Source: Prochilodus magdalenae
Lineage: Eukaryota; Chordata; Actinopteri; Characiformes; Prochilodontidae
Direction: 5' to 3'
DNA length: 64,000 bases
NCBI GenBank assembly: GCA_024036415.1
Contig: JAMWET010000034.1
Coordinates: 690,001 to 754,000, forward strand
Shown here: piece after piece, positions 1 to 13,364 of the stretch
How the letters are laid out: every line of letters begins with the position of its first letter
Numbering within the stretch: the stretch's first letter is position 1
Program-made: the position numbers and the translations under genes
Notes under the pieces: generated by a model
Seen by the model: only the letters and a program-made list of their open reading frames with translations
Databases searched by the model: none
What the model was told of the DNA's origin: nothing

Positions 1-1039
1 GCAGGCAATGAGGAGTGAAGGAGGATAAAACATACAGCAGTAACTGGAGCTTTCTTTATATCTAAAGATCACGTGCAATCGCCACAATATAATAATACAG
101 AAAAAATATATATATTAAAAAAACAAATATTTATATATATATATAGTATTAAAGTCTATAAATTAGTATAAAAAAGTTTTAGAATTGTTGCTAGCTAATC
201 TACACATATTGAAATCCAATTCCAGTTTCATACACACACACATATCAATATACATTTCCATCTAAATATTACATTTCATCAGCATTACTGAAGCGCAGTA
301 CAAAAAATGAGGGACCACCAAAACAGGCACATATTGAAGTATATGGTGTAAATGCCCCTTTACTCTCCTGGTTCTAAATCTCGCTACTTGAGACAGGAGA
401 GAAAGAAAGTTTAGCTTCTGCTGCTTACATTAGAAGCTCTAGCTAAAAACACAGATCTGCCTTCTCAGATTGGAGTTGTTATTCTTATAACTGGCACTCT
501 GTGAATCTGCCTGGTTGTGTGTAAAGCTGTCTTCTTGCTAATGTCAAGAGGCACAGTCACCAGAATATCCTTCACGCTCTACCCTGGTAGCACTGTCATG
601 GGAAATAAAGGCAAGAAGGGAAGGAAACACACATCCTCTCTCTCATTTGGATCAGCTCATGCTACCTTAAACAAGATCTAGGTGATACCAGTATGGCCTC
701 AGCAGGTGGTTTATGCTGCTTCCCACAACTCTCATTGGTGCTTGGGGCTCGGATGCTTGCTGTCTCTCGCCCACTTATGACATAGAAAACCGATCTGCCA
801 CACGGCTCCACCAATTTATCTGGTCCTGAGAAAGACCGTATTGTCAGCAGAAAAATATGAACTCTGGTACGGTTAAACATTTGGCATAAATATCATCCAA
901 GAGTAGTGACCCATATTAAAAAGCACATTTTTGATTAAAGTGGATCTAATATGCTCTGTTTCAGTGTTCATACTAAATTCTACTAAAATAGATTTACATG
1001 CTCCAGCATTCTGAAAACATCCTCCTATTCTCAAACTGA

Positions 1040-1400
1040 ACATCTGTATTCACACTCTGTCTGAAACGCTCTGTTTGAGCTCCTGTGACTTTAAACCCCG
1101 CCTCCCAATAAGCCCAGTGTGCTCTGATAGGGCAGCTTGCCCACTCGGTTCAAATTTGGCTACCGTCAGGCTGGTTTCACCCCTACACATGCTGTGTTAG
1201 GCCATGCTAAGCTTGATAGCAGGTGGGCACTACTGAGGTGTACCTTATTACTCGACAGATTGTTTACATGCACAAACTCTACATAGCAGCTACATAAGTT
1301 AAAACCTGGTAAAGTGTAACATCCTACGTCCCCAAAAAGAAGACCAAAGTCCAAGGGGTTCCGTTTTAGAAAGACTGGCTGAGATAAGTCACTCTAACAG
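1040..1400. repeat. Dispersed repeat copy 1
   Basis: It shares with 61060-61480 the words CTCTGTCTGAAACGCTC, GAGCTCCTGTGACTTTA, AGCCCAGTGTGCTCTGAT, GGTCAGCT/GGGCAGCT and later GCTAAGCTTG.T.GCAGG. Family unknown. Confidence 0.55.
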
Positions 1401-2341
1401 GATCTGGTAATGCATCACATGTGCAAACAAGTATACCTGTAATTTAACATACCAGACTCAGAGGTTAATAAAGACTTCAGTATACAAGTCATTTGTATCA
1501 AAGGTCTATGAAGTATCTCCTTGTTGGGCTGACATCATGAAGAGTTGGAAAGCAAGCCCTGGTGATTGCACATTCCTTCAGATTTCCAGTGTTTTTCCTT
1601 CCTTTTTCCTGCTTGTAAAATTAAGGCCAGCGCCCCACCGAGCTTGCAATGCCAAAGTATTGACTCCAGGTTTGATGAATGCAGGGATCAACCCCGACTG
1701 CTGACAGATTATTAGACAAAAGGGAGAATCAGTCACAACCGTCAGAGTCATTAGACGGAGTGACACCAGCAAAGCAGAAACCAGGTCAGGTCAATATCTG
1801 ATGTGACATTCGTCTTAATCAAAGCTTCGTTCAAACAGAGGGGCGTCAAGGAAGGAGAGGACATGCAATAGTAGATCTGTGGAGAACACACACCAGATAG
1901 CTGCCAAGATTCATGATCGTCAGGTCGGCTGAGTTCGGTATCAGTGTTAGCATGACTTTGGCTAAAGTCAAACACTGAGCATGCCACGCTTCAGAGAAGA
2001 TCAAACGTAAAACAAAACGCTACCAATAGATATGTCACAGTTCAATTTGTTCTCTGAGAAGAGATGGAGACAAAAGGAGAAAGGGCTGGATTCAGGCTGA
2101 ATCAGATGAGAACAGAAGAGAACAGGTTTGTTCGGTTCTGAGAGGATCCTCTCTCTCCAGCTTCGACGTCAGCCCTGTGTGTTATCAGTCATGCTTTATT
2201 ATGCAAATGTGCTCATGTGTCCTTCCAACAAGTGGTCTCCCTGTGTGAATGAGCGTCTGATGGTGTGCGTGTGTGTCATCTGCAGTGTGCTAGACTGAAT
2301 AAGCAATGATTATCTAATTTTAATTCATGTCCATTAGGCCA

Positions 2342-2345
<4 letters not shown>

Positions 2346-2431
<86 letters not shown>
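2346..2431. repeat. (TA)n followed by (GA)n microsatellite
   Basis: A TA run of about 33 bp is joined to a GA run of about 50 bp with one AAAG interruption. Confidence 0.95.
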
Positions 2432-3454
2432 CTCATAATAGACCCTTAATATGGGAGTCCTATTAGGCTGTTTCCCCTAGCTTTAGATTGGTATGTAGCT
2501 TTATGTGCATGTAGATTGTCTGCATAATTATAAAGTACATGCCAAAGGGAGAAACTCTGTCCCATGGAAACCACTTTCTCAGCTGCCCGAAATGCCTTGC
2601 TGGAATTCCAGCCCTTTTCTTTTAAGAACAGAGATGATGTCATCTTATTCGCAACCCTTATTGACCACCTGTGGGGGCAGCACTTGATGCAGGATGATGC
2701 TATTGCTTTTAACCGCTCTATTCACCAATTAGACCCGAGTGGGCATGCTGACCACACTGGGCTTATCAGGAGGGAGGGCTTTAAAGACAGCAGAGCACTA
2801 ACAAAGTTTAAATTCAAATGTACAGTATGAGATATATAACAAGAAAATAACAGGCGCCCTTACATTCTTGTATATAGTTGTGACTGTGTGGACATTATGT
2901 GTGCACCTGTGTTGGATGTGGTATTTACTCACACCCCTGTTGAGGTCCATTCTGACAAAAAACTGAAAGCCAAAAGAGGTGACAGAGCCAAAGCAGCGAC
3001 TCAACAAACTCCTAGAGTGGCTGGCCAGGAGCTGACCGGTTTCACAGGCATGCTGGATTTCAAGGACTGGATCATTTAGAATTGACACCCTATCCCTATC
3101 TGAGGAGACTGAGAATACAGGACACGCTATGACTTTGTCAGCAAGAAAAATGGCTTTAAGAAAATGGCTTTATCCTTTATCAAATTCTCCACATATGGGC
3201 GAGTACACATGTAGCATATACCAAAATAGTGGCACATGCCTGAATGCTAGACCCATACATTGAGGGGCGCAAGTGGCTCTGATATGTGGTAGGTATTTGT
3301 TGGGGTCCACTAGCCCCATAGCAAATCATTACAAAGTTATTCTTAAGTGATCATCATTATTTTATGATCTTCTATATCAGTGGGAGTGGTCTCTTTTAGG
3401 ATGTGGCCTCAGGGCGTGAAGGGTCACTGATTGATCTAATGATGAAAATTATGG

Positions 3455-4066
3455 CTATGCCTTCTGCAGTTACCAATTCGCAAGTGTGGCTGTTGTGTCA
3501 GGCACAGCATAGGGCCAGTCCTTCCTTATGTCACATTCAAGATTCAATTCAAGATTCAAAGCTTTATTGTCATATTGCCCACATTGGATGTCATAGAATA
3601 AAAAGTATAAATATAAATAGACAGATAACAAGGATCAAAAATTAAGCATGCAGAGAATATATAAATAAAATATAAAATATAAAATGTAAACAAGTTAGAA
3701 TTATACAGGCTATATACATTGTGCAGGTATGTGCTACATTAGTTACATTGTAACAGTCTGTAGTTACATGTGCAAAACGATGTGTGCAGCTGTATGCAGA
3801 CACAACCAGTCAAGTACAGTAGTGCAACTATTCATGTGCAAAAAAAAAAAAAATGATATGAGTTAGTGCAATTGTTATAAATACAGTGATGTCTATGAGG
3901 AGAGACATCAGCTCAACTGTTTAAGAGTCTGATGGCTGTGGGAAAGAAAGAGTGCAGACAAACACAAAACTTGATTCATTCGCATGTCACACAACGTCAG
4001 ACCTGCCCACCAAGTTTTATTCCAGTGGGTGGATTCCTTCTGGGTGCAACTATTTGTGATTAGTGT
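3455..4066 (-). mobile_element. Tc1-like fragment split by a LINE insertion
   Basis: Segments 3455-3537 and 3957-4066 together resemble the 5' end of the small Tc1-like family seen at 12920, 14671, 21480 and 46609, in reverse orientation. The first matches the GTGGCTGT...GGCCAGTCC..CTTA.GTCACAT part. The second matches AAACTTGATTCATT then CCCACCAAGTTTTATTCC and the end TTCTGGGTGCAACT. The intervening sequence is a LINE tail (separate entry). Confidence 0.65.
3538..3956 (-). mobile_element. LINE 3' end (Rex1/CR1-like tail)
   Basis: On the minus strand this reads CTTTCCCACAGCCATCAGAC, TCTTAAACAGTTGAGC and ends in ATGACAATAAAGCTTTGAATC, then tandem TTGAATC-type tail units. That is the usual 3' UTR and short tandem tail of fish Rex1/CR1-like LINEs. 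Only about 420 bp of the 3' end is present (5' truncation is normal for this class). An A-run lies at 3840-3853. Confidence 0.7.
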
Positions 4067-4067
4067 G

Positions 4068-4880
4068 TGTTATACAGTGTCTACATGACCAAAGGCATGA
4101 ACACACCTCCTAATTGGTAACACATCATTCTAACGTATATTAACTCAAGCAAGCATGGCCACTGTCAGTATGTGAAAATCAGCTGTTGACTTTTGCATCA
4201 GTCACAACAGATTTCCAGTCTCTGGAAGCAACATCAGCACAAGAACGGGGTGTCAGAAACTTAATGAAATGATTTTCCATAGACGAGTGGCTGCACACAA
4301 GCCTAAGATCACTATGCCCAATGCCAAGCATTGACTGGAGTGGTGTAAAGCACACTGTCACTGGACTTTAGAGCAGTGTAAATGTGTTCTCAGGAGTGAT
4401 GAATCACGCTTCACTATCTGGCAGTCTGGGTTTAGAGGATGCCAGGAAAACCCTATCTACCAGAATGCATAGTGCCAACTCTAAAGCTTGATGAATGAGG
4501 ACTAATGGTCTGGGACCGTTTTTCAGGGTTTGGGCCTCTTAGTTCCAGTGAGGGGTGAAGTTAAAGACTTTTTAGACATACATATTCTTCCTACATTGTG
4601 GCAGCAGTTTTGGGAAGACCCCTTCCTGTTCCAGCATAACTGCACCCCTGTGCACAAGGCAGGCTCCAGAAATACATGGTCTAATATATACAGATGCTTC
4701 AGGCAACAGCTCTACAGCTAAATGGCCTGACGAGCAGCAGGAGGGTAGGCATTAGGAAATGCACTTGAATGGGCTGGTGGTCTGGAAGGGGGTGATCTCC
4801 ATTAACCTTCAATTAAACACCCACTGACACACTGTTGCACCCTTTCTCTGATGCATGAGGACAAAGTGAATGGCTTACAA
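4068..4880 (+). pseudogene. Tc1-like transposase pseudogene
   Basis: Broken frames contain clear Tc1 transposase signatures: GTGATGAATCACGCTTCACT (the SDESRFT motif holding the second catalytic Asp), a VPVRGEVK segment, PTLWQQFWEDPFLFQH and NCTPVHKAGS. The usual FLFQHD.APVHKA has N in place of D, so a catalytic-region aspartate is altered. Stops and deletions interrupt the frame, and the left end resembles the TATGGACAAAAGTATTGGG type of terminal repeat in decayed form. It cannot encode an active enzyme. Confidence 0.82.
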
Positions 4881-4999
4881 CATTAGGCCTAGTGAAGAGG
4901 AAAACGTACATTCATGCCTTTGCAGTGTAATGGCCTGAATTTCAAAGCACCAAAAATACACATAAAAAATATAAATAAAAAAACTTCAGTGGGAAAGAT

Positions 5000-7900
5000 A
5001 AGTGGATGGACATACTACAAAAACCATCACCAGAGGGAAGTACCTCTTTACCGCACTTTTGAAAAGCATCTGTCGATACCACTGCGAGAGATTAAAACCA
5101 TCCCAAAGTCCACAAAGTCCTGGCTGCTCATTTAGCCTCGAGCTTCTCTGTAAGAAAAACAGCAGAAGAGCTAGCGTTCTGGAAATGCCGGTCATGACCT
5201 GAACAAGAGGAGGGAGTGCAACATGACTAAAGGCTGACTGCTATCAGTGGCCGTGTGGCAGTGCTGCGTGACTGGCTCTGGCAGGCTTACAGCCCTTCTA
5301 CAATCCATTGAGGATACTGCCTGCCAAAAGACAGTCGGAGGGGAAGACAATGCATTAGCTCTGAAGTAGGACGCAAACGAGCTCCATCCGGTTTCGTGCT
5401 CAGCTGAATTCATTACCGGCAAAGTGGGGTAGATGGCTCTGGAATATAATGATGGGTCAATACCTACGCATTAGGAATCAGAAAACACACAGCGAGGTGA
5501 CCGTCTGACAGCGCAGCTGCTTGACATGCATGCCCAGTCACCATGTCGTGAAAAGGTGGTCAGTGTGTTGGTCAGCCTTGTGGTCGCTCATTTTCCTTGC
5601 TTTCATTGACCATCATCCCTGAACTTTATAAATGGTCATTCTAAAAAATACAAATAGACTGAAATCTAAGAATTCATCATTTTTGTATATTGTATTTATA
5701 TCTAGGGTTAGGATATGTATATATCATATACATATATATATAAAACATTCATTTTGCCCCCGAGGTCAACGCAGAAGGACGTGTGGGATTGCAATGCTAT
5801 CGAGAAAGGAAGTTAAAGGTTACCAGAAACAATAAATGATGATTAATATAGACGGATATGGGCGATATTTACTGAGCTACACATACAGAAGTAGTGTCTC
5901 TCAGTATGGCATCGGGCCACCATGTTTGCTGACGCACATTTGATGGTAACACTCCATATTAACTTTTGATTAACTAAAAATAAAAGTAATAGACAACTTG
6001 TAGAAAGATATTAACAATGGGTACAGTGCCTAACACCTATAACACCTATATGTTTACTTAACATTACTTACCACTGTTAGTACATTACTTCTTATTAGTT
6101 AGTCAATACTCAATGTAAACAGTGGTACCAATTAGATGAAATCTTACCAAAAACTGAATTATGCTTATCCGCCTGTGCACAGTGACAGATGCTGACATGC
6201 AGGTCTTTACGTACAATCGAGCCTTTGGTGCATCTTAATAATACTTTTTTGGGAACCGTCCGGGATTAATTTTGGTACAAAATGTATTTTCTTCAGTGTA
6301 TCAGAGTCAGTATGGCCCACAAAAGAACAAATACTTAACACATATGTATGTTTAATACTATGTAACAGTCGAGCAGTACATACGTGTATAGTGCTGTGTA
6401 GAAAGCAAAATGACTGTAAATGGTATGCTGGGCTTCGTTTCTCAGACTCAAACTTTATTACACCTTTATTGCAATCTAAACACCTCAGGAAGCTCCAAGA
6501 TTTAATTTAGCCAGTCAAAGTGGGCTGACATTTGTTGAATCAGCATTACCAATACCAAGTTTCATAGCGGATGGCGCACTGGTGTCAGAAGTGTGGACTG
6601 GCCTGCATTTCCCGAAAGCATTGTTGAGCAACCACTGTGGTCACCTTGGAAAGACAGTGTTCAAAAGGACAGGCTCTCTATCATTTTACCATCGCAGCTG
6701 TTCAGCACTACTTTTGGGAAACGCTTCCCTGGAGAGGAAAGATGCCACAGCAAACTCAGAGGTGAGAAAGGGCTGAGCCTCTGCGCGGCAGAAGCAATGT
6801 GGCCAAGGTGAGCTGCGAGAACTGTAGAGGAGGGAGTGCAACAGGGCCTGCCAGCAGAGCCCAGGTGGAGGATGGCAAAAGAGACAGTGGCCAGGTGGAG
6901 TTTCCCGCAAAGATCTGAGGTTAATGGTTTAATGATGTGGTTATGATTGTTTTGCTGTTGCTGATGAAAATTTTTAGAACACTTGGAGAAACTTCTCAGT
7001 TGTCAAGGTCGCACATGATTGGCTTTCAGTTTACAAGGTCTGGTTAGATTGGAGCTGCACTATTCCCCAATTCTAAACAGCAATGGATTGCCATCTCCCT
7101 CCATCTCTGGCAGGCTAAGCTAACCCATTAACCTTTTCTCTGTGACTCGATGTGCGTATCTGAAGAACTATAGTTCTATAATAAGAACTATAATAAGAAT
7201 AAGTGACATTTTGTTTAAAGTCTTACACAAACAAATATATGAGCATAATTCAGTGAGTGGGTGTTGAGTGGATGTTGTGAAGCCTGCTGTTCATGCTCTC
7301 CTTTAAAAACAAGCACAGCAATTCTCATTTCCTTAGCTGCTTTATTTAGAGTGATGTGGTGTTAAGATTCACTCCACTCCTTCTCCGTTTTGCCAAGCTT
7401 GTCAGGAGGCAGATTCCTTGCGGTTCAGACGCAGAACACAGTCATACACTTTTAAGCAGTCTGTCTAGCAGTCGCACCTGCCTAGGAGTCCCAGTGCTGC
7501 AATTTTTCTTGATTCAAGTAGGCTATAAATTCCCCCCAGGACGTCGGGATGCACGCAAAGGTAAATACCGCTTCATTGCTTTGCTTGTATTTGCAAACCA
7601 AGGTCTTTTATAAGTAAACAGGAGAGAGGATTCAGGTATAACAGGGAGACCTGCCAGTAAAAAATCAAGGCCAAGTTTTACAATGATTGCACAGCATGCA
7701 GGGAACACGAGCGTCACCCATTCATGCCTCACTAACACTGTACTTGAACCTGCTTATTAACCTGCCATAATCATGTCATGGAAGTTACTGTCATATACTG
7801 TCATGACAGATTCAGTCCAGTGAATGTCATGGTACATGTGTTCAGTAATGGTAACACGACATGTGGGCTGGAAAGCCTGCTTAAAAGCCTACTCAAGTGA

Positions 7901-8340
7901 GAGTACTGTATACTGCAGTGATAATTTTCTCTTAGTACAAGTAAAAAGTAGTTTATTTAAGTAATCAAGTTACCTTTAGTGTTTCTGCAATCACAACCAA
8001 ACTAAATTTCTAATAGTTAATAATCGCTAAAAAGCTCTGCAGAGTTCATTACTAAATTAATTGTGTCATTTTAATAACTGTCCTTCCGCCCATTGGCTCC
8101 TTGAATGTTAGCTTACAATAACCCATAGGTATCGACAGATATCCACAGACAGTAAATATTATGTTCAGAGCTTTCACACTGTGCAAATTCACCAACACCT
8201 CTATAGAATACAATAACTTTGTACAGTCTACCATTAAATCATTTTTAACACCGGCTCTGATATTCTTTATATTCCTCTGGTAATCATACAAATGACTTCA
8301 TTCAAAAATGGAAATGGAGTTTTACTTTATGTGACAGTTA
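5000..8340. other. Intron sequence with nothing recognised
   Basis: No exon, RNA gene or named repeat is visible. Open frames here are short, differ on both strands and lack domain signatures. A short TA stretch lies near 5735. Confidence 0.5.
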
Positions 8341-8360
8341 AATGGTTATGCATAAAATAA

Positions 8361-8407
8361 GAGAGACAGTGGGGGAGAGAGAGAGAGGGAGAGAGAGAGA
8401 GGGAGAG
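8361..8407 (+). repeat. GA-rich microsatellite
   Basis: Interrupted (GA)n with GGGA variants. Confidence 0.85.
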
Positions 8408-8649
8408 TACAGAGGCAGGCTACATTTTGTGATGAGCTGACAAACCAACTCTCTGTAAGGTGAGATTGAAGAGTAAATGTATTTTTGCAGGTTTTGCACT
8501 CTGTAAAACGAGCAAAGTCCTGGTTTCTCTGATGGCTCTTCCTGTGATGAGAATTCTACACCTACAGTCTGATCAGATCAGTGTTTAGAGCAGCATATAT
8601 ATATATATATATACCTCTCAAAATAGTCATATGGCCTGACACCAATGTT

Positions 8650-8830
8650 CAAAGTGCAATATGCAATTCCAAGATTTACTAACATTATCAAGAGAATGTG
8701 AAGAAATGCTCATTTTGATGATGTATCAAAAGTGCATTATACTGCAGATGTATCTGCTAACATTAGCATGCTAGCCAGCTAGCCTTGGCTTGTCCTCTGT
8801 GTAACACCACTTTGTACCTAAAGAGGTGAT
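8650..8830. repeat. Dispersed repeat pair member (partner 22530-22700)
   Basis: It shares ATTTTGATGATGTATCAAAA, GTGCATTATACTG and GCATGCTAGCCAGCTAGCC with the segment at about 22545-22650 (GTTTTGACGGTGTCTCAAAA, GCATGCTAACCAGCTAGCC). An unrecognised interspersed repeat is the simplest reading. Confidence 0.4.
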
Positions 8831-9305
8831 AGTGAGTCGCTGTAGCGTTGAGTCAAATCAGCTCAACATGAAAGAATGAAGAAGTAGCACTGCTGCCCTG
8901 ACAGCACATTCTATAGCCCTGCTGAAGTTACCACTCCTGGTTATATGATTTAGGAACCAGCAGTCAATGAAAGGATCAGCAAAAGCATCCATGCCTAAAG
9001 CTCTTGGCAAGTAATCATTATGACCAGCAGCTCCTTCAGCCACTCAAACATGAAAGCTTGTGAAAGCGAAGATCTCGTCGGATTTCGGGAAGCAGATTTA
9101 GCAGCTCATGATAACACTGGTTTCTTTAGCTCAATTAAAAAAATGGCTGTATTATGCTCCCTAATTGTCTCCACATCTCTGAGCACACAGGGCAGCCCTG
9201 TTGCGACTGGGAGCTGTTCTTTTGTTCCCTGAGTTTTCACCTTTCTTTTAAAAGCCTTTTAAACCAGGGTTTCTTCTACCTGTTTGCTAGCTGTAACACT
9301 TACAC

Positions 9306-10302
9306 TAACATACCAAAAGTTACAGGATACCAGCGTGTCAGCTGACTATGAAGTGGAATTACCTCAGGCTGTGAGGCATTATCTTCTGAGTGAGAATGAA
9401 CACTGGCCAGCATGCCCGAGACAAGGCAGTGTGAATTATCAGAGTTTGAACAAGGCATTACAGGGGGTGCTGGACAGATGGGACATTCTGTTTCCCAAGC
9501 TATTTCAGGCATTTAACATTCCACAATCCACAGTGTCGTGTGTGTACCAGGAAAACGTCATAGAGAGAATTACCACCCACAGTAAACAATGCAGTAGCCG
9601 CTTACAGGTGCTTAATGAGTATGACCGGAGGCGTCTGGCTTGAATCGGCAGACAGGCAAGTCTGGCAGCATCCACATTCAGATTTAATGCTGGAGGCCTC
9701 AAACACATATCCTGCAGGTAAACCCAGAGCAGGAGACCAAACAGAGTGCCTCACCATGACACCAGACACAGCACCTCATCTGGGATTGTGAGGTTGCTAA
9801 CTGGACCCTGGAGGGATGGCAACATGTGGCACAGTCCGATGAGTCATAGTACCAATCGTGTCTAGCTGATGGACACCAGTTGTCAAGAAGGCTGGTGGTG
9901 GAGGTTCCATACAGGTTTGGGGTGTGTTCTCATGGCATGGGTTGACCTGACTGGCGTTCATTCACTGCCCTTCATGGACTTTAAGTACCCCACTGTTGAT
10001 GGGCTAATTCAGCCTAATTCTGGCCTAAGTTGTCAAAAATTAGTTTGAGGAGCATTCTGAAGAGTTCAGATGAATGGTGAGGCCCACACGTTTGCCCAAC
10101 ATGAACCCAATCAAGGCATTCCATTATCATGTCTCATTTGAACTCTGATAATTTATGTCGCCTTGCTGTAAGCATGATGGCCAAGGTTTAGCCTCACTCA
10201 CAAGATAACACCGCACAACCTCAAAGCTGTTTCTTGACATAATGCCACACCAATAATCAACTGACATACTGGTATCCCATGACTTATGGTATGTCAGTAT
10301 TT
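9306..10302 (+). pseudogene. Tc1-like transposon with decayed transposase and terminal repeats
   Basis: Terminal inverted repeats of about 37 bp are visible. The left reads ACATACCAAAAGTTACAGG then ATACCAGCGTGTCAG (about 9309-9341); the right, reversed, reads ACATACCATAAGTCATGGG then ATACCAGTATGTCAG (about 10266-10300). Inside, a helix-turn-helix-like N-terminus (NIPQSTVSCVYQEN, NEYDRRRLA) is followed by W..VAQSDES and GGGGSIQVWGVFSWHG, typical Tc1 catalytic-domain words. Frameshifts and stops break the frame, and the C-terminus is unrecognisable. Confidence 0.82.
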
Positions 10303-10309
10303 ATACGCT

Positions 10310-12100
10310 GTAATGTTAGCAAATTAAAGTTAACAACTAAAAGTAAGGCCCTAGTCTTCACCATTCAACTGTGTCATTGCATCTCCAGTTCACAGTGGTG
10401 TGAGACAGCTGGGTGCTAGGACCTGGCCGAGGCCTATCCACCAAAATGACGGGCGTATTTTAAAATGATGATTTTGACTCTGTAGTATAAAATCAGCTGC
10501 AGCCGTATAACTGGCTATATTTATGACAATAAATTAGGTTACATTTATTCAATAAACAAGGAGAAACGAAAGAAAAGGATGAAGGCAAATGACTGTGAGT
10601 AGAAAATAAGTGGAAAATAAACAATGAAATAGGGGCATACTCTAATCTAATACTGTGCTTAACCACCAGAAAACACTGAGCAAAAAGCCAGCTCTGCTTT
10701 CAGTGGGCTTCCAGTGCCCCGCTGTTGTCTTGCTATCTGTGTAATAGCCGTAGACTGTTGTTGCAATTTTGATGCAATTTTATATCCTCAGTTCTTCAAC
10801 CTGTAGATGCAATTACACAATGCCTTTAGAGAGGGCAGCAGCGCTGCTGAAGGCCAGCCTGGTAAAAAGTTTCTACCAGTTCAAACACAAGTTTAGCGGA
10901 TTGATCTCTTTAAGCCTTGAGTTCTTGTGAATCTGAGTTAATAAAAATAACATTACTGAACGCGAGCAAGAAGAGGGAGAGAAGGAAGCCGAAAGAGACT
11001 GAGAGGGCAGAAGGAGCAGGACTGATGGAGGTTAGAGATCAGAAAGAGCAAAGTGAGTGGGAGTTGATTACACTATCAGATCCTCATTTATGAGAATAAA
11101 TCAGTTTTGAATTGAGAAAAGTTCAGATTGGTGCTGTCAAATGTCACCCTGACCTTGAAACTCTTTCCAGCTGCACCAACTGAGATTAAAGCAACCTATA
11201 ATCTGTGTATTTGAATAACATATTTAGGACCTGCAGCTGTGTTTAATCTGTGTCTGTGATAAATGGACTGAGTGGAATGATAGCACTAAAGTCATGTTAG
11301 ATCTGTGATCATATAAACTATGTAGAGAGCAGATCTACTTGGTGCTAATCTGAGCAGATTGGCCATTTTTCTTATAAAGTTTACACCTGTTGCCCAATAA
11401 ATACCCAGATACATGACAACCAGACATTTTGTTGTCATTTTTAATTGGGGAAGTCTGAGGAAGCAGGCCCCCCAGACCCCCTGGTAAACACTTAGCCCCC
11501 CAATTCATTCATCTCTAGCTACATTCCTGGTCAGCCTGGGTCAGTAATCTCTTAAAAACAGTGTAAAGAAATGCCACTTAACGTTGTTTTTATGGAAAAC
11601 TCCAATCACTACTCTACCTGGAGACATTCATGGCTTTTCATAATTAGCTAGTGGTCTTCCTAAGACTGTCCCAGCAGTGAATGAATCTAAAAGCTATGCT
11701 AATCAGGTTCCATGTTGGGGATCAATAAAACAACAAATGAAAACATTGATTTTGGGAACGATCTGAGGCCATCCTTGTGAAGACAGGAAACTTTAAGCTC
11801 TCCTTCATAACTACAGGGACGAAGCTTTCTTTAAAGAGCAGTGGGTGAAAGGTCAAATCAATATGGCCGTGCATCTGATGGCACCGTACGCTGAGCTAAT
11901 AGCTAATCATCCCTGTAGTGCCAAGAATGTGGCAAAACTGAAGGTGGAGAAGGAGGAGAAAAAAAACATTAAGAGACACGTCAGAGCCTTCACTTAAAAG
12001 CTTCCTTCCTTCCTTCCCCACAGGAGAACTTCCAGGCTTTCGCCTCCATTAGCGGACTATTTAAGCCGCATCAATTGAAGTGGAAGACAGAGGTGGACTG
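10310..12100. other. Intron sequence with nothing recognised
   Basis: No open frame above 60 codons and no repeat that I can name; GA-rich patches occur near 10970-11010. Confidence 0.5.
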
Positions 12101-12135
12101 TAACCATGAACTCTGTTACTGTGCTTGGGTAACTT

Positions 12136-12136
<1 letters not shown>

Positions 12137-12179
<43 letters not shown>

Positions 12180-12180
12180 T
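12137..12180. repeat. (AAT)n microsatellite
   Basis: About 14 perfect AAT units. Confidence 0.95.
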
Positions 12181-12919
12181 GTTTATTTATAGAGCACCTG
12201 ACATACCATTGGCAGCTCAAAGTGCTTTACAGGCAGTTGACATCATTTTGATGGATTTGTAGCTCTTGTCCATCTCCCAGTAATTATACAGTATGTCTAT
12301 TTTCATATTTGTGAAAATGGTCTGTTCCACTGGCCGTTCACAGTTTATAATTCCTTATTCGGCTTTAAAGTCATCTTAACATTCACGTCCTTGCTCACAT
12401 TAAGTACAATCCGTTGCACTACATCATTAACAAAAAATGTATTTCTTGTTCCCCCATAACCTTTGATCCAAGTGCAGTGATTTCTACCCGCCTCTAAAGA
12501 GTGTCTGACGTTTGGTTGCATCACCATGTGCCAACAGCATATACTAACCAATAATATCCTAACATGCTCTCTCTCCGCTTCCACCAACCTGACCAATCAT
12601 CATTCAGCCAAGCTAATCTTCTCAGTGCTGCCAATATGTTACCAAGTGTGCACCTTTCCGAAACGACTGTCCCTATATTAGGGGACATCTGCACCATTAC
12701 AACTCAAGCTAAAACCATCTTCACTGGACACAAGCAGTTTAATGTCAATATATAAACTTCCATTGTAGTGTTTGGGACTGTGGTGCTTTGGCTAAGTTAA
12801 TGATAGCTTAGTTAGCGGGTTCTGGCCAACTGGTGGTAAACTAACACCTGTTTAGCCGTACCTGAAAGCGATATCAAACGTTCTGTGGTGTGTGTAGCCA
12901 TTGCTAAGCCACTATCTGG

Positions 12920-13364
12920 ACGCTATCTGACACCGGGCCTTCTGGACGTGTGGCACATCACAACAAACCTCTCACTCTGGTGCTGACCACGGTGCCTCCA
13001 TACACAGATTTGTTGGTCATCTCCAAGATAAGCCTCTGCCATTCTGAGTCTCTCCATGGCAGTCTGGCATGACACCACTGCGGTCTTTGGCGACGTGACA
13101 TGGTGTTAAGGGCTGTCATTGTAAATGCATGTAGTCCTGCATCTGCCAATGGTGCTGGCACTAACAGAATGACTCATGGAGGTCTTCGCTGCTCAGTCGT
13201 GGCTGTCGGGTCAGTCAGGTACAGCAATAAGGCCCGTCCCTGCTTACATCACATGCATGGCTGAGTGTGAAACTTGAATCATCAGCATGTCTCATCATGT
13301 ACCTACCCACCAAGTTTCATTCCTGCCGGTTGCTTCCCTCTGGGTGCATCTTGATGATGAGTGT
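12920..13364 (-). mobile_element. Small Tc1-like element, 3'-truncated copy
   Basis: On the minus strand it begins at the family terminus CACTCATCATCAAGATGCAC, then GGAATGAAACTTGGTGGG, CATTGGCAGATGCAGGAC-like words, GACTCAGAATGGCAGAGG and GGAGGCACCGTGGTCAGCACC. It stops before the family's 3' end. The GAATGGCAGAGGCTTATCTTGG stretch is the decayed W.R.I.S.E catalytic region. Confidence 0.75.

Noticed and set aside
9284..9643. A 119-codon intact gene
   Set aside because: It is the N-terminal part of a decayed Tc1-like transposase between terminal inverted repeats, and the downstream frame is broken.
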